Source: Streptococcaceae bacterium
GTDB lineage: Bacteria; Bacillota; Bacilli; Lactobacillales; Streptococcaceae
Assembly: GCA_031253335.1 (NCBI GenBank)
Contig: JAIRWF010000035.1
Span: 1 to 64,000, forward strand
DNA: 64,000 bases
Direction of reading: 5' to 3'
In this document: positions 8,494 to 20,730 of the stretch, one piece after another
How the letters are laid out: each line of letters begins with the position of its first letter
Numbering within the stretch: position 1 is the first letter of the stretch
Made by a program: the position numbers and the translations under genes
Notes under the pieces: generated by a model
Told to the model about the DNA's origin: nothing
Database searches by the model: none
The model's input: only the letters and a program-made list of their open reading frames with translations

Positions 8494-11205
8494 TCATTTT
8501 GAAAGTTTTATCACCGTAGCTGTCAAATTTGACACAGTCACACTAGACGTCGTCAATGCTTGCCCCGTCAAGCTTGACAATGTTGAATCACTTGTTGTGA
8601 TTAAATTCTTACCTGCCAAATCTGACGACCCATAAAAACTGCCGCCTTGACCAATCGTCACCGAATTTCCAGACGCATTAAAGATAACCAAATACTTTGT
8701 TGTCCCCGAGGTCAACTCTTCAGTGATAACACCTGACGTCGCATTCGTCACATTCTCAACCCCTGTACTTGTTGGCGTCCAAGCCAATTTCGAGTAATCA
8801 TTAGGCCAAAATTGCGGATTTGCCTTTTTGAATTTCATGAGACTTGCGATAAAGTTCACAGCAGATTGATTGCTTGCAACATTATCCCAGTTCATCGCAT
8901 TGACCACATCCCCCGCAACAACAGGCGTGTAAAGGTTGCTCCCTGGCCAGTAATTCCCATAATAGTTTCCACTTAAGTCTTTCCCAAATAGCCCATTATA
9001 AGAATTAGCCGCGGTTGCCCAAGAGGCACTATACCAAGCAGGTGCCGGAGTTGTTCCATTTTGATAACTCTGAATCTGCGTCGCACTCAAGCTTGTCAAT
9101 GTTGTAGGATTCACAAGCTTCGTCTGATCAAATTCCTGCCCAGTCTCCATAAAGGTTATGCCATCAGCCATCAGATTGATTGCATTGGCAAGTTCATCTC
9201 GCGAATCATGCGTTGCGATTGTATCTTTTGGATTAGATGACCAGATTTGATCACTCAAGGTATAGCTATCATGGCACTCCACATAGTTCGCAGATTGGCT
9301 CGGTGTAAGGAAGCTTTCAAGCGCAGGCGTGCCATTCCAACCTCCAGAGCCCAGCAGTCCATCAGCAACACTTACCGTTGCTGCTGTATTTCCTGAAACA
9401 AGTCCACCTGCCTCACCTTTGTTATTGCTAATGGCATCACGCTCTCCCGCATTAAAGAAACCAATTCCTGGAACTTGAGCCCAGTTTGATGTTTGCGTCG
9501 GAGTAAAGTTATCGCTCGTTGCACCCCAACCCTCGCCGTACATGATGATATGTGGATCAAGCGCCGTTAAAGCAGCTCGCAGCTTATTCATTGTCGTAGT
9601 ATCCAGTAAGCTCATCTCATCAAAGCGGAAACCATCAATATCATAATTTTTTGCCCAATACGTCACAGAATCTATAATGAACTTACCGAACATTTCATGA
9701 TTGCTAGCTGTATCATTCCCACAGCCAGACTGCGTATATTTACGGAAGTAATAACCAGGTTCTGCCTTTTCAAAAGGAGAGTCCGACTGACTATACACAT
9801 GGTTTAAGACCATATCCATGACAACCCCGATGCCATTTGTGTGCAAGCCTTGCACCATCTGCTTCATTTCAGTAATACGTGTTAAAGGATTAACAGAATT
9901 GCTCGCGTATTCCCCCTCTGGAACCATCTCATTTTCAGGATCATAACCCCAGTTAAAATTATTCGGGAATGCAGACGTCACCGTCCCTGTTTCGCTAACA
10001 GAAGCGTATTGACTCGTCGGCATCAACTGAATATAGTTAAAGCCCTCATTCTTGAGATAGGATAACCCCGTAGTCGATCCCGTATTAGGATCTTTCGTAT
10101 TAGCCTGGATAACACCTAGATATTTCCCACGATTTGCAGCTGAAACCCCAGAAGTCGAAGATATGGTAAACTCCCTAATATGCAGCTCATCTACAATCGC
10201 TTGCGTCGGACTTGCCACACGCCAGCTTGCAGCACTTCCCTGTTTCACAGAAAGATTGCTTGCCATTGCCGCAGGCGACTCTACAACTGAACGCAAACCA
10301 CCTTGAGTAGTCGCAATCGAATAAGGATCATTCGTTGTATTCGTCACAGAAGCCGTGTTCAAAGTCCCATAAGTAGGTTCTCCTGCCGTTCCAACAGCAT
10401 AGTCACTAATCGTACCATCTGCGAAAGTAACTTTATATTGATAAACAAGTCCCGTTTGATTACCTGTCAAGGTATAAGTCCATGTCCCGACTGTATTTGT
10501 CGTGTGCTTATTTGGACTTGACACATTGCCACGTGTCATCGTATAAGTTGTTTTAACTCCCGCTGTCGGGCTCGTATTCGTTCCATAGCTTACCAGTTGT
10601 ACACTTGTTGCCGTTGGCGCCCAAAGCTTGAAAGACGTGCTTTTTGTCGAATAATTAAAGCCTAAGTCCGTCCCCTCATATCCCCATTGCAAATCAAAGG
10701 CCGAGAAATCATTTATCTGCGCTGCTTGATACTCGTCAGCCGTCGCAAAAGCAGCCAACTGCAGACTCGCGTTCGTTGTTGTCGCTTCAGAAATTCCATA
10801 ACCCCGTGACGTCACATAGCTCGTGAGAGCTTTCCCTTTAGAAGCAACAGTCAAACCATTACCTGTACCCACAATTTTATTCGGATTGTTAGCCCAGTTG
10901 TTCCCGTCCGTAATAAAAAAACTAAAGCTGGACACATTGCTTGGAACGTTGAGCACGAGGGTCTCAACGCCATTACTTGGTGTTTTAGGAATCGCTGTAA
11001 ATCCTGTCTTTGAGCCATTATCAAGCGTGCCAGCACTATCCCACGCATAAACATAATACTGCGTCGTTGAAGAGGGCGCCTGAAACTTAATTGTCTCTGC
11101 AACATTTGTTGTGGTTGCTGCATAGTCCTTAACAGGAGCAGGTAAAATCACAAGAATACTCAAAAATGCAATAAATCCAGCAAAGAACGCATACCTGAAT
11201 TTCAT
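8494..11205 (-). CDS. Secreted type I pullulanase (GH13)
   Basis: The protein hydrolyses alpha-1,6 links in pullulan, starch or glycogen-type glucans outside the cell. The 903 residues begin with a signal peptide (FFAGFIAFLSILVILPAP). A carbohydrate-binding N-domain, a CBM48-like module with KLWAPTATSVQLV, and the GH13 barrel follow. The pullulanase signature reads FNWGYDPENEMVPEG. The four GH13 regions are visible: VVMDMVLNHVY, DGFRFDEMS (nucleophile Asp), IIMYGEGWG (acid Glu) and YVECHDSY (transition-state Asp). There is no sorting signal, so it is released or held by its LPXTG neighbour. The start has AAGGAG upstream. The promoter has a CcpA site and a homopolymer spacer. Confidence 0.93.
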   Translation of the reverse strand: MKFRYAFFAGFIAFLSILVILPAPVKDYAATTTNVAETIKFQAPSSTTQYYVYAWDSAGTLDNGSKTGFTAIPKTPSNGVETLVLNVPSNVSSFSFFITDGNNWANNPNKIVGTGNGLTVASKGKALTSYVTSRGYGISEATTTNASLQLAAFATADEYQAAQINDFSAFDLQWGYEGTDLGFNYSTKSTSFKLWAPTATSVQLVSYGTNTSPTAGVKTTYTMTRGNVSSPNKHTTNTVGTWTYTLTGNQTGLVYQYKVTFADGTISDYAVGTAGEPTYGTLNTASVTNTTNDPYSIATTQGGLRSVVESPAAMASNLSVKQGSAASWRVASPTQAIVDELHIREFTISSTSGVSAANRGKYLGVIQANTKDPNTGSTTGLSYLKNEGFNYIQLMPTSQYASVSETGTVTSAFPNNFNWGYDPENEMVPEGEYASNSVNPLTRITEMKQMVQGLHTNGIGVVMDMVLNHVYSQSDSPFEKAEPGYYFRKYTQSGCGNDTASNHEMFGKFIIDSVTYWAKNYDIDGFRFDEMSLLDTTTMNKLRAALTALDPHIIMYGEGWGATSDNFTPTQTSNWAQVPGIGFFNAGERDAISNNKGEAGGLVSGNTAATVSVADGLLGSGGWNGTPALESFLTPSQSANYVECHDSYTLSDQIWSSNPKDTIATHDSRDELANAINLMADGITFMETGQEFDQTKLVNPTTLTSLSATQIQSYQNGTTPAPAWYSASWATAANSYNGLFGKDLSGNYYGNYWPGSNLYTPVVAGDVVNAMNWDNVASNQSAVNFIASLMKFKKANPQFWPNDYSKLAWTPTSTGVENVTNATSGVITEELTSGTTKYLVIFNASGNSVTIGQGGSFYGSSDLAGKNLITTSDSTLSSLTGQALTTSSVTVSNLTATVIKLSK

Positions 11206-11238
11206 TATTTTCTCCTTCAGTTGAGATTGATTTTGTTT

Positions 11239-11253
11239 TGAAATCGCTTACAA
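11239..11253 (-). promoter_or_regulatory. cre site (CcpA) at the pullulanase transcription start
   Basis: TTGTAAGCGATTTCA on the minus strand fits the cre consensus WTGNAANCGNWNNCW at every position. It lies directly below the -10 box, over the expected transcription start, a placement known to give carbon catabolite repression. Confidence 0.8.
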
Positions 11254-11257
11254 CCTT

Positions 11258-11286
11258 ATCATACCAAAAAAAAAAAAAAAACAAGA
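11258..11286 (-). promoter_or_regulatory. Pullulanase promoter with T16 spacer
   Basis: The -10 is TATGAT (11258-11263). A TCTTGT -35-like box lies 17 nt further up at 11281-11286. The spacer is almost wholly the T run (A16 at 11266-11281 on the plus strand). Slippage would change the spacer length. Confidence 0.55.
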
Positions 11287-11387
11287 TTTCTGTTAAAGGT
11301 TGATTTCAGGCTCGGAGTGCCTCCTTCAAATCCAAAAGTTCTTATTTAACGTGGTTTTCGAGTATATCCCTTCAATCATTCCAAAAG

Positions 11388-11414
11388 AAAAAAAGGCTCT
11401 CAGCCCCCTTTTTT
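11388..11414 (-). terminator. Terminator of the DUF5674 two-gene unit
   Basis: On the minus strand AAAAAAGG..GGCT-gag-AGCC..TTTTTTT folds into a hairpin with a small bulge and a T7 tail, overlapping the end of the upstream gene. Confidence 0.55.
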
Positions 11415-11733
11415 ATTTTTTTATCGCCGCAAACTGCATAAAGTATTTTTCATTTTGCTTAAAACGTGCCTCACTTCGAGGGCCAAATAGCGCTGCAAGG
11501 TACATCTCACGCGCGCGAAGAATTTCTTTGGTGCGTGGCGACTGCTGTGCAATTAGCTCTGCCACCGTTGCATCAAACAAATCAAGCGTCCTCTCCATAG
11601 CCGCATTCATACGCTTATCATTTCCCACCCTTGCAGCATTATAAGTGCGTCCCACCTCCGCACCAATATTGGCAAGTTGAGAGGTCAAAGGCATCTGCCC
11701 CCACTTCTTACGATCTATCGCATAATTAGTCAT
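11413..11733 (-). CDS. Conserved hypothetical protein, partner of the DUF5674 gene
   Basis: The 106-residue product is not recognised by function. It is basic and helical (MTNYAIDRKKWGQMP near the N-terminus, FKQNEKYFMQFAAIKK at the end) without signal peptide or membrane segment. Its start overlaps the end of the DUF5674-like gene by 8 bp, so translation is probably coupled. The overlap, small sizes and lack of metabolic neighbours resemble a toxin-antitoxin layout, but no toxin or antitoxin motif can be named. Confidence 0.6.
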   Translation of the reverse strand: MTNYAIDRKKWGQMPLTSQLANIGAEVGRTYNAARVGNDKRMNAAMERTLDLFDATVAELIAQQSPRTKEILRAREMYLAALFGPRSEARFKQNEKYFMQFAAIKK

Positions 11734-12070
11734 CTGACACCTTATTTTCTACGAGCTGACGAATCTTGTGTTGTAACTCTTCATTTTCGACACTCCTTGA
11801 GAAATTCTTATCACTTGGTCTGATATTAATCAATGAATCAAACTCAATAAACATATTCTCTCCAAAATCACTCGGGTAAAGATTAAGCCCCCAAAGATTA
11901 GATTGTTTTGAACCCTGGGCAAGCAAAAACTGCTCTCCATCCGCGTGAAGTTCCATATCAACAACGAGTAGCCCTTTTTCAACATCAACAACAGCCTTTA
12001 GCATATCTCCATACATCTTCTCAGCCATCATCGTCAACTCGCCAACTGTAATACTCTCAATCAATTCCAT
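11726..12070 (-). CDS. DUF5674-like protein
   Basis: The 114-residue sequence matches my memory of the DUF5674 family: AEKMYGDMLKAVVDVEKGLLVVDMELHADGE, then LWGLNLYP and FIEFDSLINIRPSDKNFSRSVE. The function of that family is unknown. The ATG lies 6 nt from an extended -10 box (TGCTAAAAT), so the mRNA is predicted to be leaderless. It forms a bicistronic unit with the gene at 11413. Confidence 0.65.
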   Translation of the reverse strand: MELIESITVGELTMMAEKMYGDMLKAVVDVEKGLLVVDMELHADGEQFLLAQGSKQSNLWGLNLYPSDFGENMFIEFDSLINIRPSDKNFSRSVENEELQHKIRQLVENKVSDD

Positions 12071-12076
12071 AGCGTG

Positions 12077-12082
12077 ATTTTA
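12077..12082 (-). promoter_or_regulatory. Extended -10 box, leaderless start of the DUF5674 gene
   Basis: TGC-TAAAAT followed by 6 nt and ATG on the minus strand; no ribosome site. Confidence 0.5.
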
Positions 12083-12110
12083 GCATAACACCTAAACAAT
12101 AGCAAGTAGC

Positions 12111-12814
12111 TCAAGCGTTCCACTCCTTTTTAATCTCATTATACGCTTCCACTACATCTGCCGCTTGCGTAATCGGCCGCCCCACGACAATATAGTCTGA
12201 GCCAATTTCTCGCGCGGCACTTGGCGTCATCACGCGCTTTTGATCACCATTGCTGCTACCTGCAGGTCTAATGCCAGGTGTGAGACAGATAAAGTCCTTT
12301 GAGGTTGCATTTTTGATGAGTTCCACTTCTTGCGCCGAACACACCACCCCGTCAAGTCCTGCTTCGTCTGTGATTTTTGCATAATGCACGACGGCTTCTT
12401 GAATCGTCGTCTGGATATTTTGATCCCGATGTAAAATCTCTTCCGAAGTTGAAGTCAATTGCGTCACCGCAATCAATTTCGTGGCAAACCCGCCACCTTC
12501 ATTCAATCCCTCACGTGCGGCTTTCATCATTTCCACGCCACCAGCCGCATGGACATTCGTCATATCCACACCCAGTTGCGCCAAAACAATCATCGCAGAC
12601 TTCACCGTATTCGGGATATCATGGAGTTTCAAATCCAAAAAGACACTGTGCCCGAGCTCCTTCACGTAGCGTACGACCTCAGGCCCCACGCTGTAAAAGA
12701 GCTCCATGCCGATTTTCACATATAATTTTTTATCCGCTGGAAATTTCGCCAAAAAGCTTTTTACTGCGTCATACGTTGGAAAATCCAAGGCAATTACTGG
12801 CCGTTCTTCAACAG

Positions 12815-12818
<4 letters not shown>
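12111..12818 (-). CDS. pyrF: Orotidine 5'-phosphate decarboxylase
   Basis: PyrF converts OMP to UMP, the last step of the pathway. The 235 residues carry the catalytic motif [13 protein letters not shown] (Lys and Asp of the active site), plus the C-terminal TPGIRP and IVVGRPI phosphate-binding segments. The ATG at 12818 overlaps the stop of the acetyltransferase gene by 4 bp and has AAAGGAG upstream. It is the last gene of the operon. Confidence 0.96.
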
Positions 12819-14673
<1,855 letters not shown>

Positions 14674-14677
<4 letters not shown>

Positions 14678-15453
14678 AACACTACCTCTTTTGATTGAAA
14701 AACAGGGCCATCTTCACAGACTTTCTTGGCTGCCGCAGGACCCTCAGGCGTATGGACGACGCAGGCATAGCAAGCACCAATCCCGCAGGCCATCCGCGCT
14801 TCCATCGAAAGTTGAACATTTGCGACGGTATCGCTGTATTTTTTCGCCACCGCTTGGAGCATAAGCGGTGCCCCGCAGCTAAAGACCGCATCAGGCGTGA
14901 AATTAAGGGCATCCATGAGCAGTCCCACGTGACCATGCTCGCCATAACTGCCATCATCCGTCGCAATTTTCATCGTCACACCCAGATCAAGAAATTCTTT
15001 TTCTAAAATTTTGACGGCTTTTGAGGCAAAACCAAGCAAAACGGTCACTTGGTTCCTTTTTTCAATCAGTTGTTTAGTCAATTCATAGAGCGGTGGTACA
15101 CCAATTCCCCCGCCCACAACGAGAACTTCTTGATTTTCTGTCACCTCAAATCCGTGTCCCAGAGGGCCCAAGACATCAGCCGTATCCCCCGCGCCTAATT
15201 TGGAAAGTTCATAAGTCCCCGATTGATCAGAGCCAATCCGGTATATAAGCGTGCAAGTCCCAGCTTTCTTGTCCCAACTCGAAATCGAAATTGGGCGGCG
15301 CAAGAGCTGTGCAGGGTTCGGGACAGCCAGATTGAGGAAACGACCAGGCTGATTCATCGCTTGTACCAACTCACCCGACAAAACAAGCTCAAAAATATCC
15401 CGTGCAATCTCACGCTGACTGACCACTGTCATCATTTCTTTTAATTTTGCCAA
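14674..15453 (-). CDS. pyrK: Dihydroorotate dehydrogenase B, electron transfer subunit
   Basis: PyrK carries FAD and a [2Fe-2S] cluster and passes electrons from PyrD to NAD+. Visible are [11 protein letters not shown] (FAD-binding RxxS), [18 protein letters not shown] (nucleotide-binding) and [12 protein letters not shown] plus a later VCEDGPVF (four cluster cysteines). The track start at 15519 overlaps the deaminase gene deeply. A TTG at 15453 with GAGGAG upstream gives [17 protein letters not shown], which matches the known lactococcal N-terminus and a length of 259. I prefer the TTG. Confidence 0.93.
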
Positions 15454-15499
15454 ATCTGATTCTCTCCTCTCACAAACTCTGCCAAGCACTTCCACAGAC

Positions 15500-15928
15500 C
15501 TATATCTTCTCACATACAATGCCCAAAGTCTGTATCAATTCTTCCTCGTAGGGCTCCTTCGCATGGTATTCCTCAATATAGCGAATCTCACGGACCCCAG
15601 CCGCAATGACTAGTTTCAGGCAGGCAATACAGGGAAAGAGCGTCGTATAGAGAATCGCACCCTCAGGCGACACCCCGTGTTTCGCAGCTTGCGCAATGGC
15701 ATTTTGCTCAGCATGCACCGTTGCAATGCAATGCCCATCCTTATCCTCTAGGCAACCCACATCCGTACAGTGTGGCATCCCAGCCACCGAGCCATTATAA
15801 CCAGTTGATAAGATCTGTCCATCACGCGTCACAAGCAAAGCCCCCACCTGCGCATGCGTACAAGTCGAACGCTTCGCTACCACCTGCACAATTTCTTTTA
15901 AATATTCATCTTTTGTAGGTCGTGTCAT
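15500..15928 (-). CDS. Deoxycytidylate deaminase (ComEB-like) inside the pyr operon
   Basis: The enzyme converts dCMP to dUMP, feeding thymidylate synthesis. The 142-residue protein has the zinc motifs VHAEQNAI and [14 protein letters not shown] and the N-terminal [14 protein letters not shown] typical of dCMP deaminases. The start overlaps the upstream pseudouridine synthase stop as ATGA. Placing it in the UMP operon links ribo- and deoxypyrimidine supply. A cytosine or riboflavin-type deaminase is much less likely from the motif spacing. Confidence 0.9.
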   Translation of the reverse strand: MTRPTKDEYLKEIVQVVAKRSTCTHAQVGALLVTRDGQILSTGYNGSVAGMPHCTDVGCLEDKDGHCIATVHAEQNAIAQAAKHGVSPEGAILYTTLFPCIACLKLVIAAGVREIRYIEEYHAKEPYEEELIQTLGIVCEKI

Positions 15929-16455
15929 AGTCTTTTATAGTCTCCTAATTTCAAATCTCCGAGTTGGTAGTCTCCAATCTGCGTCCGAACCAAGCGCAAG
16001 GTCGGAAAACCAACAGCTGCTGTCATCCGCCGCACTTGACGGTTACGCCCTTCATGGATTGTGAGTTCAATCCATGACGTCGGAATTTCGCGCCGTTCCC
16101 GAATGGGTGGCGTTCGCGTCCAAAGCCAATCGGGCTCCGCTACGCACCGTGCCTTCGCGGGCAGCGTCAATCCGTCTTTCAGCACGACGCCTTGCGCCAA
16201 TTTTCCTAAGGCCTCATCCGTCACACGTCCTTCCACTTGCGCCAGATAAGTCTTCTCCGCGTGCGCTTTCGGAGATGTCAATCGTGCCTGAAGCTTGCCA
16301 TCATCCGTCAAGAGCAAAAGCCCCTCGCTATCCTTATCGAGCCTTCCCGCCGCATAGATATGCGGAATATCAATGTAATCACTCAGCGTCGCACGTCCTT
16401 CGGCATCTGTAAATTTTGTCAAGACTCCGTAAGGTTTGTTAAATAAGACAATCAT
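15925..16455 (-). CDS. RluE-like 23S rRNA pseudouridine synthase inside the pyr operon
   Basis: The 176-residue protein belongs to the RsuA/RluB/RluE family without an S4 domain. The catalytic aspartate is in [45 protein letters not shown] is typical of RluE. Its ATG shares a base with the carB stop (TAATG). Pseudouridine synthases modify uridine in rRNA; their presence in a UMP biosynthesis operon is thematically neat but not known to be functional. Confidence 0.88.
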   Translation of the reverse strand: MIVLFNKPYGVLTKFTDAEGRATLSDYIDIPHIYAAGRLDKDSEGLLLLTDDGKLQARLTSPKAHAEKTYLAQVEGRVTDEALGKLAQGVVLKDGLTLPAKARCVAEPDWLWTRTPPIRERREIPTSWIELTIHEGRNRQVRRMTAAVGFPTLRLVRTQIGDYQLGDLKLGDYKRL

Positions 16456-19400
16456 TAAATCGTGACCGTCGCAAAACTACGTGACTCCGCGACTTTAAGA
16501 ATCGCTGCTGCGGTATCGAGCGCCGTAAACAATGGAATATTACGCGAAATCGCTTCTTGTCGAATGCGGAAACCATCAGTCTCAACACCAACTTCGCGGT
16601 TCTTACCCATGGTATTAACCACCGCCTGCACGCGTCCCGTCCGAATTTCCTCAATGGCCGTCCCCGCTTCTTCTTCCGAGCCTTCGAGTTTCCCAATTTC
16701 ACGAACATAGAGTCCGTTTTCAGCAAAATATTGCGCCGTCCCATGTGTCGCGACAAGGGAATAACCGACTTCGGCAAACCTTTTCGCAAGCGCCAGGGTC
16801 TCCGCCTTGTCATCGTCCGCGACAGTAAAGAGAATCGAGCCGTAGTCGCTCATATGAAGTTTCGCCGCCTCAAAGCTCTTGTAAAGTGCTTTTTCAAGCG
16901 TGAAGTCAGAGCCCATTGCCTCACCGGTTGACTTCATCTCAGGACCAAGCAGGCTATCCACGTGCGCGAGCTTGGTGAAGCTAAAGACAGGGATTTTCAC
17001 GTGTACCATATCTGGCGTAGGTGCTAAGCCTGAAGTGTAGCCATGCTCCGCCAACGTCTCGCCCAAAATCATACGGGTCGCAAGCTGCGCCATTTGGATA
17101 TTGGTGACTTTGGATAAGAACGGCACGGTACGTGACGCCCGCGGATTGACCTCGATGACATAGACCTCATCTTTATACACGACAAACTGCACATTCATCA
17201 TACCGATGCAGTTCAGTCCCAAGGCCAAGCGTTTTGTGTAATCCACAATCGTGTCAATGATTTTCTGACTGAAATTTTGTGGCGGATAAACGGCCATAGA
17301 GTCGCCCGAGTGGACGCCCGCCCGCTCAATGTGCTCCATGATTCCCGGCAGCAACACGTCCTTGCCATCACAAATCGCATCGACTTCACATTCTTGCCCC
17401 ATGAGATAGCTATCCACGAGCACAGGATGCTCTGGTGACGCTTTCACAGCACGGTTCATGTAGTCCCGCAAGTCATGCTCATTGGAAACAATTTCCATGG
17501 CACGACCGCCCAAGACAAAGGATGGCCGCACAAGGACAGGATAGCCAATGCGATTCGCGTTAGCCACCGCTTCTTCTTCATTCGTCGCGGTAGCACCTTC
17601 TGGCATCGGGATGCCCATATTAATCAGGGCTTGCTCAAAGAGGTCGCGGTCTTCCGCGCGGTCGAGGTCAGCCACTTGCGTCCCCAAGATTTTCACTCCT
17701 GCCTTGGATAATGGTTCAGCTAAGTTAATCGCCGTCTGTCCGCCAAATTGCACGATGACACCTTCTGGTTGCTCGACGTCAATGACATTCATGACATCTT
17801 CAAAGGTCAAGGGCTCAAAATAGAGCTTGTCAGAAATCGAGAAATCCGTCGAAACCGTCTCAGGGTTGCTATTGATGACAATTGCCTCGTAGCCCATCGA
17901 TTGAATGGCCTTGACGCTGTGCACCGTCGCATAGTCAAACTCGACCCCTTGCCCAATCCGAATTGGACCCGAGCCCAAGACGAGAATTTTCTTTTTGGCC
18001 GATTTGAAAGATTCCGTCTCCGTCTCGTAAGTCCCATAATAATAGGGCGTTGCGGACTCGAACTCTGCTGCACAGGTATCGACCATCTTGAAGACAGGGA
18101 GTAAATTGTGTTCTTTACGAAAGTCACGAACGGCGTCAGGCGTGGTTTGCCAGAGCTTTGCGATTTCACGGTCGGAGAAACCGTTTTTCTTCGCGAGTTC
18201 GAGGGTATCCGCATGGAATGTCAGCTTTTTCAAGCTATTTTCAATCTCGATGATATGGAGCAATTTGTCGAGAAAGAAAATGTCAATTTTTGTGAGATCA
18301 TGGATTTCTTCAATCGAAATTCCACGGCGAATAGCTTCAGACAGGTAGAATAGGCGGTCATCTTGAACTTTGACCATTTTTTCATAGAGCTTGTCATCGT
18401 CGGCTTCGCGGGCTTCGTCCAGTTCATTGTGGAAAACGCCGATTTCAAGGGAACGGACAGCTTTCAAAAAGCTCTCTTCGATGTTGCGTCCAATCGCCAT
18501 GACTTCGCCCGTGGCCTTCATCTGCGTGCCGAGGTGACGGTCGCCGTGTTCAAATTTATCAAAGGGAAAACGGGCAATTTTCGCGACCACATAGTCAAGC
18601 GCTGGTTCAAACATGGCATAGGTCGTGCCAGTGACGGGATTAATGATTTCATCGAGCGTCATGCCGACCGCTATTTTCGCGGACATTTTGGCAATCGGAT
18701 AACCCGTGGCTTTCGACGCTAAAGCAGACGAACGCGACACACGCGGGTTAACTTCAATCACGCGGTACTGGAAGCTATTGGGGTCAAGCGCCAGCTGGAC
18801 GTTACACCCGCCTTCGATTTTGAGGGCACGAATGATATTGAGCGAAGCGTCGCGCATCATCTGGACCTCGATGTCGGTCAGGGTCTGAATGGGGGCAAAA
18901 ACGATGGAGTCCCCCGTGTGAACGCCGACGGGATCGAAATTTTCCATGTTGCAGACAACCATGGCGTTGTCGGCAGAGTCACGCATGACTTCAAACTCGA
19001 TTTCCTTGTAGCCCGCGATGGATTCTTCAATCAAGCATTGAGTCACAGGACTAAGTTTCAGGCCGTTTGTGACGATTTCACGGAGTTCGGTCTCATCGGC
19101 ACAAATCCCGCCGCCAGTGCCGCCCATGGTGAAGGCCGGCCGCACAATGATGGGATAGCCGATACGATTGGCGATTTCTACGGCTTCTTCGGTGGTCGTT
19201 GCAATGTCTGATTCACAGAGAGGTTCGCCGATTTCCTCGCAGAGTTCCTTGAAGAGTTCCCGATCTTCGGCGCGGTCAATCGCTGAAAGCTTCGTACCCA
19301 AGAGCTCAACGCCCAGTTCATCAAGAATCCCTGATTTTGAGAGTTCCATCGCCATATTCAGCCCCGTTTGCCCTCCAAGAGTTGGCAGAAGCGCATCAGG

Positions 19401-19646
19401 ACGTTCCTTGCGGAGAATTTTGCTGACAAACTCCAGCGTAATGGGTTCGATATAAACGGTATCTGCGATTTCACGGTCGGTCATGATGGTCGCAGGGTTT
19501 GAATTCACCAAAACGACCTCATAGCCCTCCTCCTTGAGCGAGAGGCAGGCTTGCGTGCCGGCATAGTCAAACTCAGCCGCCTGTCCGATAATAATGGGAC
19601 CAGAGCCTATAATCATGATTTTTTTGATGTCGGTACGTTTAGGCAT
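16455..19646 (-). CDS. carB: Carbamoyl-phosphate synthase large subunit
   Basis: CarB makes carbamoyl phosphate from ammonia, bicarbonate and two ATP. The 1063-residue protein has two homologous halves, each beginning with a nucleotide-binding start ([23 protein letters not shown] and [22 protein letters not shown]). Each has an ATP-grasp domain with [20 protein letters not shown] or [19 protein letters not shown]. The C-terminal MGS-like allosteric domain follows. The start overlaps carA by 8 bp. Length is normal. Confidence 0.97.
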   Translation of the reverse strand: MPKRTDIKKIMIIGSGPIIIGQAAEFDYAGTQACLSLKEEGYEVVLVNSNPATIMTDREIADTVYIEPITLEFVSKILRKERPDALLPTLGGQTGLNMAMELSKSGILDELGVELLGTKLSAIDRAEDRELFKELCEEIGEPLCESDIATTTEEAVEIANRIGYPIIVRPAFTMGGTGGGICADETELREIVTNGLKLSPVTQCLIEESIAGYKEIEFEVMRDSADNAMVVCNMENFDPVGVHTGDSIVFAPIQTLTDIEVQMMRDASLNIIRALKIEGGCNVQLALDPNSFQYRVIEVNPRVSRSSALASKATGYPIAKMSAKIAVGMTLDEIINPVTGTTYAMFEPALDYVVAKIARFPFDKFEHGDRHLGTQMKATGEVMAIGRNIEESFLKAVRSLEIGVFHNELDEAREADDDKLYEKMVKVQDDRLFYLSEAIRRGISIEEIHDLTKIDIFFLDKLLHIIEIENSLKKLTFHADTLELAKKNGFSDREIAKLWQTTPDAVRDFRKEHNLLPVFKMVDTCAAEFESATPYYYGTYETETESFKSAKKKILVLGSGPIRIGQGVEFDYATVHSVKAIQSMGYEAIVINSNPETVSTDFSISDKLYFEPLTFEDVMNVIDVEQPEGVIVQFGGQTAINLAEPLSKAGVKILGTQVADLDRAEDRDLFEQALINMGIPMPEGATATNEEEAVANANRIGYPVLVRPSFVLGGRAMEIVSNEHDLRDYMNRAVKASPEHPVLVDSYLMGQECEVDAICDGKDVLLPGIMEHIERAGVHSGDSMAVYPPQNFSQKIIDTIVDYTKRLALGLNCIGMMNVQFVVYKDEVYVIEVNPRASRTVPFLSKVTNIQMAQLATRMILGETLAEHGYTSGLAPTPDMVHVKIPVFSFTKLAHVDSLLGPEMKSTGEAMGSDFTLEKALYKSFEAAKLHMSDYGSILFTVADDDKAETLALAKRFAEVGYSLVATHGTAQYFAENGLYVREIGKLEGSEEEAGTAIEEIRTGRVQAVVNTMGKNREVGVETDGFRIRQEAISRNIPLFTALDTAAAILKVAESRSFATVTI

Positions 19647-20730
19647 GTTTCACCTCCTTTTTGGCTTTGAAATCGTCCATGAGATCCATAAAGTTATCGA
19701 ATAGATAGTCTGCATCGTGCGGTCCAGGCGCAGCGTCTGGGTGGAATTGCACAGAAAAAGCTGGGTAGCGCTTATGACGGACACCTTCAACAGAGTGGTC
19801 ATTGATTTCTTCGTGCGTAATGAGGAGATCCTCAGGAAGATTTTCACGAGAGACGGCATAGCCATGGTTTTGTGAGGTGAAGTCCACGCGTCCCGTCGCA
19901 ATCTCACGTACGGCATGGTTAAAGCCACGGTGTCCAAATTTCATTTTGTAGGTCGTTGCGCCGTTGGCAAGGGAGAAAAGCTGATGGCCCAAGCAAATAC
20001 CAAAAATGGGAACTTTGCCTTGAATGCCTTGAATCATTTCGATCCCTTCGGGAACATCTGTCGGGTCACCAGGACCATTTGTTAACATGACGCCGTCTGG
20101 ATTCATGTCGAGAATCTCTTGAGCTGTTGTATTTTCGGGGACAACTGTGATATTGCAGTTGCGCTTGGAGAGCTCGCGGAGAATTGAGTGCTTAAGTCCA
20201 AAGTCAACAACGACAACATTGCGTCCATTATTGGGTTGCGGATAGGCTGTCTGCGTGGAGCTGGTCTTCACTTGATCTGTTGGGAGATCTGTTTGAGTGA
20301 GATGGGTAAGGGCTTCCTCAGTATTTGCATTCGATGTGAGGCTTGCTTTGATGACCCCATGTTGACGGACAATCTTCGTAATGGCACGTGTATCCACACC
20401 TGAAATGCCAGGAATGTCCTTTGCTTTCAAGAATTCATCAAAGGAAAGTTGCTTGCGCCAATTGGATGGTCTGCGCGCTGCTTCATGCACGACGACGGCT
20501 TGACAGGTCGGGTGAATGGACTCATAATCATCGCGGTTGACCCCATAATTGCCAATCAAAGGATAGGTAAAGGTCAAAATCTGGCCGTTGTAGGACTGAT
20601 CTGTGATGGACTCCTGATAACCTGACATGCCGGTGTTAAAGACAAGCTCGCCCACGACGTCTTTTTCTGCGCCGATAGATTCCCCCTTAAACACTGTCCC
20701 ATCTGCTAAAACTAAATATTTACTTACCAT
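19639..20730 (-). CDS. carA: Carbamoyl-phosphate synthase small subunit
   Basis: CarA is the glutaminase that supplies ammonia to CarB. The N-terminal half has [14 protein letters not shown] and the [11 protein letters not shown] motif; the C-terminal class I amidotransferase has the nucleophile in [10 protein letters not shown] and the His in [12 protein letters not shown]. It starts directly after pyrC (no gap), 363 residues, normal size. Confidence 0.97.
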   Translation of the reverse strand: MVSKYLVLADGTVFKGESIGAEKDVVGELVFNTGMSGYQESITDQSYNGQILTFTYPLIGNYGVNRDDYESIHPTCQAVVVHEAARRPSNWRKQLSFDEFLKAKDIPGISGVDTRAITKIVRQHGVIKASLTSNANTEEALTHLTQTDLPTDQVKTSSTQTAYPQPNNGRNVVVVDFGLKHSILRELSKRNCNITVVPENTTAQEILDMNPDGVMLTNGPGDPTDVPEGIEMIQGIQGKVPIFGICLGHQLFSLANGATTYKMKFGHRGFNHAVREIATGRVDFTSQNHGYAVSRENLPEDLLITHEEINDHSVEGVRHKRYPAFSVQFHPDAAPGPHDADYLFDNFMDLMDDFKAKKEVKHA

